A DNA stretch of 64,000 bases from Kiritimatiellia bacterium (GCA_027493775.1 JAOSKE010000003.1:333761-397760), one strand, 5' to 3'; positions 23,945-32,360 are shown, counted from the first letter of the stretch. Made by a program: numbers and translations. Notes: generated from the letters alone by a model not told the origin.

Positions 23945-24479
23945 TTCGGAGAAGAGCTGCGGATTGACGGGCGCTCCTCACCGAAAGACATGCCGCCTTC
24001 GGCGGCAGCAGCCAGCCCGGACAGGAGCGCAAGCCGTCCGGTCTGGACGACCGGACAGCTTGCTTAGTGACGGCGCTTTGCCGCTCCTGAACGTCGCGGC
24101 TCTCGCGCCTTGGCCGCTGTCGCGTTGTTCATCGGTCCACGACACTACACCGTTGCTGCCAATCCCACGCGCCTTGAGGATATGCGGTCTGTCCCAGGCC
24201 GACGGTCTCAAATCGCCGCGCCTGTTCGCCTACGCGACATCGCGGCCATTTTCGGCGCGGCCTTTTCAACCTCGGCGCGTTTCATGGCGTCGCCGTCAGC
24301 GCCGCACGCGCCGACCGTTGCGGCTGCGCCCCCGCACATGCGGGGGCCTTGTCCTCGCTGGCGTCGCCCGCGTTGCGGGCTTCGCGGTCGTGTCCGATGT
24401 TCACTCCGCGCGCAACCGCCACGCCAACAAGTTGGCATGGCGGATTGCTGCGCACTCCGTTCACCAAACCGACCGCCGG

Positions 24480-24533
24480 ACATTTTTCGTTCCGACGCCC
24501 GGCATTTGGTGGGGGCGTCGGAACGAAAAATGT
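24480..24533. repeat. Long perfect hairpin (20-bp stem)
   Basis: ACATTTTTCGTTCCGACGCC at 24480-24499 is repeated exactly as the inverse complement at 24514-24533, with a 14-base loop. It could be a bidirectional terminator or an element end. It closes the hairpin-rich block. Confidence 0.7.
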
Positions 24534-24662
24534 TCCTTTCACATTCTCAACCTCTGCGGCATAATGTCGTCATCGCGTTCAGGCTGTGTGCTTGGACAAT
24601 GTTCTTTACAAATCCAGTTTGCGTTACGCAGTTAAGTTTCTTCTGAAAACCGCGAATTTTCT

Positions 24663-24784
24663 GCTGCCGAAACGAGACTGTGGAGCGCGCCCATACGGGC
24701 GCGGCTCCATGTCTTGTGTTTCGGCAAGGGGCTTCGCGGTCCCTCAGAAGAGGCACGGGCTTGGATGTCCGCGCCTCTTTTTTC
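24663..24784 (+). ncRNA. Possible structured leader RNA ending in an intrinsic terminator
   Basis: TGCCGAAAC (24664-24672) pairs with GTTTCGGCA (24716-24724). Inside it nest AGAC/GTCT, TGGAG/CTCCA and GCGCCC/GGGCGC around an ATAC loop, forming one long interrupted stem. A second small hairpin (AGGG/TCCCT) follows, and then the terminator stem AGAGGC/GCCTCT with a T-run (24749-24784), which ends just before the ATG at 24787. This could be a regulatory leader (attenuator) or an independent small RNA. It matches no RNA family I recognise. Confidence 0.4.
24749..24784 (+). terminator. Intrinsic terminator immediately upstream of a start codon
   Basis: Stem AGAGGC / GCCTCT (24749-24754, 24773-24778) with inner CGG/CCG pairing, followed by a run of T. 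It lies 2-3 bp before the next ATG, so any read-through transcript would lack a normal leader. Confidence 0.6.
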
Positions 24785-24786
24785 CC

Positions 24787-24981
24787 ATGAATGACCATTC
24801 CAGATTCCTCTGCCGCGATTGCGGACACGAGGGCCAGGACGAGGATTTCGGCCTGTCCATGCACTGTCCCAAGTGCCAGAGCCGAAACATTGTCCGCGCC
24901 GATCTATGGCGGCGATACCACCCGCAGGAACCCCAACCGAGAGGGCATGAAACAGAAGATCGACCAGAAGTTGCTGGATGA
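24787..24981 (+). CDS. Small zinc-ribbon protein
   Basis: 64 residues beginning MNDHSRFLCRDCGHEG and continuing MHCPKCQSRNI: two CxxC knuckles 20 residues apart, the pattern of a rubredoxin-like or zinc-ribbon fold that would bind one Zn. It overlaps the next ORF by 35 bp in another frame. No clear ribosome-binding site is seen because the terminator lies just upstream. Function unknown. It may be translated from a transcript beginning within the terminator region, or may be spurious apart from the clear Cys pattern. Confidence 0.5.
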   Translation: MNDHSRFLCRDCGHEGQDEDFGLSMHCPKCQSRNIVRADLWRRYHPQEPQPRGHETEDRPEVAG

Positions 24982-25219
24982 GCTCGAAGCGCTTTGCGAT
25001 GCCTGCCCGAATGGGCGGTACACCAACGCTTGCCCGTTCCGTCTGCTCAACACCCTTTCGCGCGGTGCCCGCCGGTCGCTGCTCAAAGGCATGCATCTCG
25101 ATCAGGTTAATGGGCTATTCGATCTTGCCGAAGGCTGCGCGTGTCCAAAAGACCCACGGCAATCTAACATTATGCAAAGACAGGAGAAACAGCTTGGAGA
25201 GATGAAGCAAAGGACATAA
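24947..25219 (+). CDS. Small cysteine-containing protein
   Basis: 90 residues (MKQKIDQKLLDELEALCDAC...). Cysteines fall as CDAC, ACPF and CACP, which suggests metal binding. Helical and charged, with no signal peptide. GAGAGG lies 5 bp before the ATG at 24947, and the gene overlaps the zinc-ribbon ORF, which suggests translational coupling. A hairpin (TGCGGCC/GGCCGCA, 25222-25241) follows. Family not recognised. Confidence 0.5.
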   Translation: MKQKIDQKLLDELEALCDACPNGRYTNACPFRLLNTLSRGARRSLLKGMHLDQVNGLFDLAEGCACPKDPRQSNIMQRQEKQLGEMKQRT

Positions 25220-25258
25220 ACTGCGGCCTTGTCAGGCCGCATGTTTCGAGGAGGTCAG

Positions 25259-28200
25259 ATGAAAACGGTTGCGCGTTGTTTGTTCATTGCGGGACTGTTC
25301 TTTTCGATGAACAGCCCGACGGAGGCGGAAACGGCGACATGGGATGAACTCGTCGGCAATTATCAGACTTGGCGCGGCGTGTACTCGATCATGGTTCCGC
25401 CGCTCAAAGCGTCGCTTGCGGAAATCGAACAGGGGATTGCGTCCGGCAGCTACTCCTTTACGACCGAATCCGGCTACTACTGGGATTTGACGGGCGGGGA
25501 TTTCTACGTGGACTCGGAAGGCGAAATCGCTAAGACCGTGGCGGACGGCACATGGGTTTACATGATCGAAGACCTTGGCACGGCCAAAGTCTTCGTGATG
25601 CAGGACGGACAGGCCGCGCCGCTCGCCACGTTCGCCGCCGAGCCGTGGCCGGTCTACGACTCGAAAACCTACGAAGTCACGTTGCTGGACCAACTCGCCA
25701 AGCGCCGCGTGGTGTGGTGGTTGAAAGTCCGAGTCGTTGCGGATTCTGAATCCGAAGCACCGGCCAACAGCGCGTCAGCCGCAGCGCTCGCCGAAGACGG
25801 CGACGGCGGCGGCTTCGCCATGATGATGGGCGAAGGCGATCCGGCGAATTGCGATCCTTGCCTTCAAGACCTCGATGGCGACGGCGTGAATAACCGGGAT
25901 GAACTTATCGCCGGAACCGACCCCAACAACCCGACCAGTTACTTCGCATTTGCAGCTTTTGCCCTCACGAACGACTCCGGGCTTGTCTACACGTGGTACG
26001 GCGTAACCAATCGCGAGTACGCCTTGCAGACTGGCCCCACCGGCGGCTATGCAAACGCCTACGCATTCAGCAACGTGACACCGTGGCTCCTGGGCAACAG
26101 CGCCACCATCTCGCAAACCGACACGAGCACGGGCACCAATCAGGACTTCGCCGCATCGCGCCTGCTCGTGCGCGAGCGGGACAGCAACACGAACGGGATT
26201 CCCGATTGGTGGGAAATCCAGCAATACGGCGGGCTGACGAATATCAACCAATTCGGCGACGAGGACGCCGACGGACTCGATAACCGCGAGGAAGCCTACT
26301 TCGGCTACAGCCCCACGAACTCGGAGAGATTCCTTTACCACAGTCCTTTCAAAGTCGTTTCAGTCAACACCAACGATCCGACAGGAGCCGACGACGGCAC
26401 CGAGTTCTTTGACTTCCACGGCGGCGGCCGCCCGCTTTCCCTCGCCTCCAACGCGGTGGATGGCTTTGGGGCCATCGACGGCAGCCCCTATTTCAGCGGC
26501 GGTTTCTTCTGCAATAACGACACGCAGAATCTCTATATCGGCGTTTCCGGCCTGCGGCTTGCCGGCCCGAATGCCTTCGCGGTATTTCTCGACACCACGA
26601 GCGGGGGAGAAACAAGCCTCGCGCATCTGGTCGCGGGCGGCGCGCAGCCCTACGGATTCAGCAAGGCCGCAAATATCGGTTTCGGCTCGGGCTTCACCCC
26701 CAATGTTGGATTGTTGCTCGGCGGGAAGTCCGCCGATGGTCACAACTATTCCTCCTACACCACGGCGGGCAGCCGTGCGTGGGGGCTTTATGCGGCGAAC
26801 AATGCGACGGCGTCCGCCTTCCGTGTGTTCGGCCAAGCGCTTCAAGGGAGCCAAACGCTTTTCGTGGACATGGACAACGGGTACATCGATTCGCCGTACC
26901 CTGTCGGCATCGAACTCCAAACGTCGGGCGGTCAAACGAGGTTCGGGCTCTACTTCCGAGGCGGTGACAGCAACTACCGGCTTCATGATTCGTTGGGTAC
27001 GAACGTCAATACGGGATTGTCCTACACGGACCAAGGCTTGCGAATTGCGCTGACCCTGACGGCAGCCGACACCTATTCCCTTACCCTCCGCCGGTTCGAT
27101 AACGGGGCGGTCTTCGTCACCAACGGAACACTGGCTGGAACCTCCGGCAGCCAGATTCAGCGCGTGCGTCTCTACAATGCCGGGGCTGGCGGAGGCGGCT
27201 CAAAAGACGCCTACTTCAACCGGCTTCGTATCGGGCCGCACTTCGACAGCGCTTCGGATCGCGTGTATGATGACGGTTGGTGGACCGACGACAACGGCGG
27301 TTCCGGGTTCTCGAACTGGACGTTCAACGCCACGGCGAGCGCCGGGAACTTCACTGGGAGTTCAACTGGAAACGGCGGCGGGGATGGGAACGGCGACGGC
27401 GACATTGACGGGAAAGAGAACATGGGCCAGGGCGTCTACAGACTTTCCGACAATGGCAACTTCGATGGCTTCAGCGGGTCGGGCGAACAACCCATTTCGC
27501 AATGGGCGCGGACCTACACCGCCGACAGCATCAGCGCCCACGCGGGCGTTGAGGTAGCCATCAAGCTTTCCGACTTGGGCGTTTCGCCCGGCGACACGAT
27601 CAAAATTGCGGCGGCCTTCCTGGGCGATACAGACGGGACCAATCGCTGGCTCTCGCCCGAGATTTACGGTGCGAGTGTCCAACTCCCCACGAATTCGGGT
27701 TTCCAACCGATTACGATTGTCGGCGCACCACTTCAACTTTCCAGCGTCGCGCAGACGATCCCCGGCTGCGCCGACAAGCTTTTCGGAGAAAATGACGTGC
27801 TGTTTCAGGCCTTCTACTGGAACGCCGGAAGTCCAAACAAGGACGAGACTCAACAAGGCGACGGCAACTGGTACGTGACAGTCATGAGCAACGTGTTTGA
27901 CCTCGCTACTTCTGGTTTTACGCATGTCTATCTACCATCGCCCGTCAAAGGCGAAAGCGGCGCGTACTCAATGGGCTACGACCCATTCGATCATTATGAT
28001 TTGGGGCAATACTATCAAAACGACACAACCGAAACTCGATTCGGAAGCAGGTCCGAGCTTACGAATCTGACCGCTATGCTGGTGCGCTCGAACTTGGTCC
28101 CCGTGGTGGATGTCGTGATGAACCACATGCGCCAGCCGCCAGGCGATGGGGGCAAACAATTCACAAACTATCCACACGGAGTCTTTTTCAAGACGACGAA

Positions 28201-29185
28201 CGATTTTCACGCAACACCGCTTGGTCACAACGACACGCTCGCGCCCTACCACCAGACGACCGAGTTCGGCTCCGACTACTACGACATTGCGCACCTCACC
28301 ACCAATATGCGAAGCGGCTTGAAGCGCTGGGGCGCGTGGCTCGTGACCAACGCCTTCTATGGCGGGTTCCGCTTCGACCTCGCCCAGAAGATCGAGCCGT
28401 GGTACGTCTATGAGTGGTTGAGTTTCCCCCAGCAACGCGGGCGCTTCGCGTCCGCCGAATATTGGAGGCTTTCGGGGGTGCGCGAATTGCAGGAATGGCA
28501 CTCGCTGATCGGCGGCAAGGCCGCTATCTGGGATTGGAAGTGCCGCGACCTGCTCTACGAAATGTGTTACACGAATGCGTACAATTTCGACATCAGCCAA
28601 TTGACCAACACGCTCGTATGGCAGTCCCCGCACCAGGCTCTCGCGCACACGGAGAACCACGACACCTATTGCCCCGACAAGCGAAGCGAGCCGGAAATCA
28701 CGCGTCGCGGAATCGTGCGACAGAAGCAACTGGCCTACGCCTTCACGATCTTCGGCGAGGCCATGCCGACGGTCTACTGGCTGGACTACTACGATACGCC
28801 TTATCACAGCGGCATTACGAATCTAGGCCAAGTACAGTTCGGTTATTCGGGCACCCCCCTGAAGCCCGAGATTGACCGCCTCATATGGATTCGGCGTCAG
28901 TATCTGGCCGGGTCACAATCCTATCTCGTGACCAATCCGGCACTCAAAGCCGACCTGTTCATCTCCCTGCGCGACGGCGTCGGTACAAAATCGGGCGGTC
29001 TGCTCGTGTTGAACGACAGCGAGTCAAGCACCCTTCAGGAACAAGTGCAAACGCCTTGGATCGGCACGGTTCTCGAAGACAAAGTCCCGCTCTCGGGCGG
29101 AACAAGCGTGACGACCGACGTAAACGGAGTCGTTTGGGTCGGCGCTACGCAGCGGTCATATCGAGTCTTTGTTCCCGTCAACTAG
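25259..29185 (+). CDS. Secreted multidomain alpha-amylase (GH13)
   Basis: 1308 residues. The ATG at 25259 has GAGGAGG 6 bp upstream and starts a signal peptide (MKTVARCLFIAGLFFSMNSP, cleavage near ...TEAE). Two thrombospondin type-3-like calcium motifs lie near residues 200-220 (DLDGDGVNNRDEL) and 305-350 (DADGLDNREEA). A beta-rich region of about 500 residues, perhaps carbohydrate-binding, follows. The C-terminal third is a GH13 barrel: DVVMNH near residue 950, GFRFDLAQ with nucleophile D1040, the acid/base E1067 (SAEYW), and ENHDT with D1135. It should cleave alpha-1,4 glucans outside the cytoplasm. The gene is followed 10 bp later by a PEP-CTERM gene, so the two may be one operon. The exact substrate and the TIM-barrel-only length (about 460) should be treated as inferred. 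Confidence 0.88.
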   Translation: MKTVARCLFIAGLFFSMNSPTEAETATWDELVGNYQTWRGVYSIMVPPLKASLAEIEQGIASGSYSFTTESGYYWDLTGGDFYVDSEGEIAKTVADGTWVYMIEDLGTAKVFVMQDGQAAPLATFAAEPWPVYDSKTYEVTLLDQLAKRRVVWWLKVRVVADSESEAPANSASAAALAEDGDGGGFAMMMGEGDPANCDPCLQDLDGDGVNNRDELIAGTDPNNPTSYFAFAAFALTNDSGLVYTWYGVTNREYALQTGPTGGYANAYAFSNVTPWLLGNSATISQTDTSTGTNQDFAASRLLVRERDSNTNGIPDWWEIQQYGGLTNINQFGDEDADGLDNREEAYFGYSPTNSERFLYHSPFKVVSVNTNDPTGADDGTEFFDFHGGGRPLSLASNAVDGFGAIDGSPYFSGGFFCNNDTQNLYIGVSGLRLAGPNAFAVFLDTTSGGETSLAHLVAGGAQPYGFSKAANIGFGSGFTPNVGLLLGGKSADGHNYSSYTTAGSRAWGLYAANNATASAFRVFGQALQGSQTLFVDMDNGYIDSPYPVGIELQTSGGQTRFGLYFRGGDSNYRLHDSLGTNVNTGLSYTDQGLRIALTLTAADTYSLTLRRFDNGAVFVTNGTLAGTSGSQIQRVRLYNAGAGGGGSKDAYFNRLRIGPHFDSASDRVYDDGWWTDDNGGSGFSNWTFNATASAGNFTGSSTGNGGGDGNGDGDIDGKENMGQGVYRLSDNGNFDGFSGSGEQPISQWARTYTADSISAHAGVEVAIKLSDLGVSPGDTIKIAAAFLGDTDGTNRWLSPEIYGASVQLPTNSGFQPITIVGAPLQLSSVAQTIPGCADKLFGENDVLFQAFYWNAGSPNKDETQQGDGNWYVTVMSNVFDLATSGFTHVYLPSPVKGESGAYSMGYDPFDHYDLGQYYQNDTTETRFGSRSELTNLTAMLVRSNLVPVVDVVMNHMRQPPGDGGKQFTNYPHGVFFKTTNDFHATPLGHNDTLAPYHQTTEFGSDYYDIAHLTTNMRSGLKRWGAWLVTNAFYGGFRFDLAQKIEPWYVYEWLSFPQQRGRFASAEYWRLSGVRELQEWHSLIGGKAAIWDWKCRDLLYEMCYTNAYNFDISQLTNTLVWQSPHQALAHTENHDTYCPDKRSEPEITRRGIVRQKQLAYAFTIFGEAMPTVYWLDYYDTPYHSGITNLGQVQFGYSGTPLKPEIDRLIWIRRQYLAGSQSYLVTNPALKADLFISLRDGVGTKSGGLLVLNDSESSTLQEQVQTPWIGTVLEDKVPLSGGTSVTTDVNGVVWVGATQRSYRVFVPVN

Positions 29186-29195
29186 GAGGCGCTCA

Positions 29196-29909
29196 ATGAA
29201 TACAATCATCAAACTTGTCGCTGTTGGCGTTGCGACCTGCATCGCGTCGCGTGCTTGGGGCGACATCATCTTCAGTGTTGATTTCGAGGATCCACCGCAC
29301 TCCTCGGGGTCGCAAGCGGCGAATGGGTCGCCGCCCGACTACGTGACCTCTGGAGGATTCGGGATTACGTACGTTACCGAGTTCGGCTCGCAGGGAGCCA
29401 GTACCACGGCGTCGGAAAGCGGTAACTCTATGCTCTTTGATTCGGGAATGACCTATGCATCGGGTGTTCACTCTATCAGCTGGGACTGGATACAATACTC
29501 ATATGCTGCGGTTTTCAGCCCGGATTCGGCGGTCAACATTGGTCCATCCGAATTGAACCTTGCTCATTCGCAAGGAAGCGTGGTGATAAGCCAAGAATTG
29601 GGCGCGTTGACGCCATATTCCGGAAGTTACTCAACCGGAACCGTGTACTCCTACGCATTCCTGATCGATTTGGACACGGACTCGTACGATTTCTTGATCA
29701 ATGGCGCACCCGTGCTGACCGGGCAGACGTTTTCGGAACCCGCATTGTTATCAACTGTAACGTTCAATTCGCCGTGGCAGTCCGACCATGCGGTTGACAA
29801 CTTCCGATGGGAGATTGTGCCCGAGCCGTCCACGTTGGTTCTGATTTCATTGGGTATCCTCGGAGTATGCGGACGGCGGTTCGCCGGGAGGCGAACCGCC
29901 GGACGGTAA
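29196..29909 (+). CDS. PEP-CTERM sorted secreted protein
   Basis: 237 residues. Signal peptide MNTIIKLVAVGVATCIASRAWG, then a beta-rich body of about 185 residues, and a C-terminal PEP-CTERM tripartite signal: VPEPSTLVLISLGILG followed by a basic tail (RRFAGRRTAGR). Such proteins are processed by exosortase and anchored or released to extracellular matrix. TAGGAGG precedes the ATG at 29196; an upstream in-frame ATG at 29169 overlaps the amylase gene and is less likely. No exosortase gene is in the window. Its stop lies 2 bp before the inverted copy of the hairpin block. Confidence 0.85.
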   Translation: MNTIIKLVAVGVATCIASRAWGDIIFSVDFEDPPHSSGSQAANGSPPDYVTSGGFGITYVTEFGSQGASTTASESGNSMLFDSGMTYASGVHSISWDWIQYSYAAVFSPDSAVNIGPSELNLAHSQGSVVISQELGALTPYSGSYSTGTVYSYAFLIDLDTDSYDFLINGAPVLTGQTFSEPALLSTVTFNSPWQSDHAVDNFRWEIVPEPSTLVLISLGILGVCGRRFAGRRTAGR

Positions 29910-29911
29910 CT

Positions 29912-30240
29912 CATGCGCGCGCCCCCCAAGAGGAAAGAGAAGACGGGCGGGCCGAACCGGTCCCGCGACAGCGGGACTCGACCCGCAACGCGGGGCGATC
30001 CGGCAGCCAGCATCGGCCCGACGTTCAGGAGGGCCGACCGACGACCGCGCCCACGCGGGCGGCGGAACGCGCAGGCACGCGGCCAGCGTGCCGAGCATGA
30101 GCCGCGCGACCTAGCGCGGCACCTTGCTCCGCGCCGCGTGCAGCGGCGCGGAGGTCTTCGCAACGCGAGTCCGCGAGCGTTGCGGGGATGGCGAGGCGCG
30201 GCAGCGCCGAGCCGGGCGGCCTGCGGGGTGGCGCAAGAAC
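29912..30240 (-). repeat. 327-bp hairpin-rich block, inverted right copy
   Basis: Inverse complement of 23618-23944 with a few small differences. It ends exactly where the ISL3-family element begins (30241). Together with the left copy it brackets the amylase/PEP-CTERM genes as a long inverted repeat pair. Confidence 0.8.
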
Positions 30241-31538
30241 GGTTCTCCATCAAAAGAGGGGGCAAGGCCGCTCCTGAGACCATACAATGGTCTCGGTGAA
30301 ATAAACCCAAAAGGAGACGACCATGCCCTTGAATGATGAGAGTATTCTGAATCTGCCCTTTCTGCATATCCGAAAGTGCGAAGATCGCAACCCCGTATTG
30401 ATTGAGGCTGATTACACCGGCCCGGTGCGGTGTCCGCATTGTGAATCAGTTCAACTGCGGAAGAAATGTCCGTTTGTCCGAAGGGTGCGACACGAGAGCA
30501 TCGGAGAGCGGTTAGTCTGGTTGATCCTGCGGGGATACAAGTATTTATGTCGGGGATGTGGACGCTATTTTCGGCAACGATTCGAGGGGCTTCTGCCGTA
30601 TCAGTGCGCCACCGAGCCGTTTCGGAACGAGGTCTGCCAAGATCACCATGACGGGATTTGTCAGCGCCAGCTGGCCCGGCGCACCGGTTTGGGCTCTGCT
30701 ACCATCGAGCGCTGGTACCATCGGTTCCTGACGCGAAAGATGGCCGAGAGAAAGAACGCTCCCTGTCCTCGGGTGTTGGGGATCGACGAGCACTTCTTCA
30801 CTCGCAAGGACGGCTATGCGACCACCTTCTGTGACCTGCAGCATCATCGGGTCTATCACGTCGTGCTAGGCCGCTCGGAAGCGGCGCTGGAAAGCTATCT
30901 GGCGAAGCTGCCGGACAAGCACAGGGTGCGAGTGGTCTGCATAGATCTGTCCTCAAGCTACCGGGAGATCGTGCGCAGACACTTTCCGCGTGCCCAGATT
31001 GTGGCGGATCGCTTCCACGTCATGCGACTCATCGGGCACACCATCCATCAGCTCTGGCGGCAGCTCGACCCGGTGCAGAGCCGAAACCGCGGGTTGCGTT
31101 CCCTGTTGCGTCGCCGTGCTGATCGACTTGAGCCTGATCAGGCTCAGAATCTCGGCCGATATCTGCAAGCGCATCCTGCCATCGAAGCATTGTATTGCTT
31201 CAAACAAGAACTCTGGGAACTGCTGCGGCCGGCGGGACTCAATCCTTCGGCTTGTCGGCCGAGGATTCGGGAGTTCTTGGCCCGTATCCAGCAACTCAAA
31301 GAAGCCCCCATGTCCAGCCTGGTCACGCTAGGCCAAACACTGGAGGCTTGGCAGGATGAGATTGCACGTATGTGGCGCTTCAGCCGCAATAACGGGATCA
31401 CCGAAGGCTTTCATAACAAAATGGAGATGATCAGCCGCCGCGCTTTCGGATTTAAGAACTTTGACAACTATAGGCTCCGAGTGAGAGCTTGCTGTTGTTG
31501 ATGAGGAGCGGCCTTGCCCCCTCTTTTGGTGGAGAACC
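30241..31538 (+). mobile_element. ISL3-family insertion sequence, complete
   Basis: 1298 bp bounded by 35-bp terminal inverted repeats (30241-30275 and 31504-31538) that differ at one position; they start GGTTCTCCA. It carries one transposase gene. The 8-bp flanks (GCAAGAAC and TGACAGCC) do not match, so the expected target duplication is absent, which suggests recombination after insertion. Confidence 0.9.
30323..31501 (+). CDS. ISL3-family transposase
   Basis: 392 residues. The N-terminal zinc-binding segment has CPHC and CRGCGRYFRQRF. The DDE-type catalytic region includes VLGIDEHFF and VVCIDLSSSYREIV, and the C-terminal signature is NNGITEGFHNKMEMISRRAFGFKNF, typical of ISL3 transposases. 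AAGGAG lies 10 bp before the ATG. The length and both ends of the element are intact, so it may be active. Confidence 0.93.
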   Translation: MPLNDESILNLPFLHIRKCEDRNPVLIEADYTGPVRCPHCESVQLRKKCPFVRRVRHESIGERLVWLILRGYKYLCRGCGRYFRQRFEGLLPYQCATEPFRNEVCQDHHDGICQRQLARRTGLGSATIERWYHRFLTRKMAERKNAPCPRVLGIDEHFFTRKDGYATTFCDLQHHRVYHVVLGRSEAALESYLAKLPDKHRVRVVCIDLSSSYREIVRRHFPRAQIVADRFHVMRLIGHTIHQLWRQLDPVQSRNRGLRSLLRRRADRLEPDQAQNLGRYLQAHPAIEALYCFKQELWELLRPAGLNPSACRPRIREFLARIQQLKEAPMSSLVTLGQTLEAWQDEIARMWRFSRNNGITEGFHNKMEMISRRAFGFKNFDNYRLRVRACCC

Positions 31539-31582
31539 TGACAGCCTTCGCTCTCCGCTGCGCTACGAGCGAAGGCTGGTGG
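31539..31582. repeat. AGCCTTCGCTC hairpin repeat, copy 2
   Basis: Same 11-bp stem and loop as at 23425-23463. It directly abuts the right end of the ISL3 element on one side and the 3' end of a tRNA gene on the other. Confidence 0.75.
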
Positions 31583-31652
31583 GCCCGGCAGGACTCGAAC
31601 CTGCAACCAAGGGATTATGAGTCCCCTGCTCTGACCATTGAGCTACGGGCCC
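31580..31652 (-). tRNA. tRNA with CAU anticodon, probably tRNA-Ile2 (lysidine type)
   Basis: 73 nt. The acceptor stem GGGCCCG/CGGGCCC, T arm (GGTTCGAGTCC) and anticodon loop CTCATAA are all present; CCA is not encoded in full. The stem sequence GCAGGGGACTCATAATCCC and following CTTGG resemble bacterial tRNA-Ile2, in which C34 is converted to lysidine, more than elongator tRNA-Met. Met remains possible. Confidence 0.85.
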
Positions 31653-32017
31653 GTGAGCAAGGGCGCGAGTGTAGCAACCTGGCCAAGAATGTGAATTGTT
31701 TTGCGCGGGTAATTACCTGCGTCGGCCGTCGTGTGGCCGGTAATAGGTGCGCGACGGGGCGCGATGACCATAGCGATAAACCGGGCGCGGGGGCGGACGC
31801 GGGGCGTAATAGCGCGTGGTGACTCGCGTGGTAGGCGGATAGTAGTATCCGACATTGTAGCTCGGCCAGTAGTACGTCTGCACGACAGCCGGAACCGGGG
31901 GGCAATAGACAACAGGGACGTAGGGCGCACCGATCTGAATGCGAATACTCCCCGCATCCGCCACGCGAGTTATGAGCCTCCCCCGAAAAAGTAGACAGCG
32001 TTGGGTCTTAGCTGATA

Positions 32018-32311
32018 GTGAAAAAAGTTATGACCACAACGACCAACCAAGCGAAAACGAGGCGTCATTTTGATGATGCCTTTAAACACGATGCTGTTAA
32101 CCGAGTCATCCGGACCAACAAGTCATGCGCCGAGGTGTCTCGTGAACTGGGTATCCGAGGCAACCTGCTGGCCCGCTGGAAGCGGGAGCAGCTGGAACGG
32201 GCCGATCAGGCAGTGACCGGAACCGAGCAGATGAAGCCGAGCGAACTGGTGGCGGCCTTGGAGGCCGCCCGGCTGGAGGCGGAAGATCTGCGGGAGCAAC
32301 GCGACATTTAA
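32018..32311 (+). CDS. IS3 OrfA (HTH subunit), copy 1
   Basis: 97 residues from GTG at 32018. An IS3 OrfA-type helix-turn-helix (DAFKHDAVNRVIRTNKSCAE, SRELGIRGNLLARWKREQ) is followed by a leucine-zipper-like C-terminus. It ends earlier than copy 2 (DI stop versus DILKKGF) because T and A runs at 32307-32315 are one base shorter each, which removes the slippery site needed to make the OrfAB fusion. Confidence 0.85.
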   Translation: MKKVMTTTTNQAKTRRHFDDAFKHDAVNRVIRTNKSCAEVSRELGIRGNLLARWKREQLERADQAVTGTEQMKPSELVAALEAARLEAEDLREQRDI

Positions 32312-32360
32312 AAAAGGCTTTGAATATTTTCAGCCAACAGATGCCCAAAGGAGGTCGGCG

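Larger units (their letters stand above)
23206..24786. other. Hairpin-dense non-coding region
   Basis: No supportable gene in about 1.58 kb. It holds many different short hairpins, including GCCTGCA/TGCAGGC, AGCCTTCGCTC/GAGCGAAGGCT, CCGCGCCGC/GCGGCGCGG, GTCCCGC/GCGGGAC, TGCCGCC/GGCGGCA, GTCCGGTC/GACCGGAC and GCCCCCGCA/TGCGGGGGC, plus one 20-bp stem. A 327-bp block inside it recurs inverted at 29912-30240. A long-stem RNA-like fold and a terminator close the region. Confidence 0.6.

Noticed and set aside
23613-24067. Arg/Ala/Pro-rich ORFs in the hairpin block
   Set aside because: Composition follows the GC-rich hairpins, the frames are not shared between the two copies of the 327-bp block, and there is no ribosome-binding site.
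31514-31822. Plus-strand ORF with WWARQDSNLQPRDYESPAL
   Set aside because: False translation over the CAU tRNA gene at 31580-31652.
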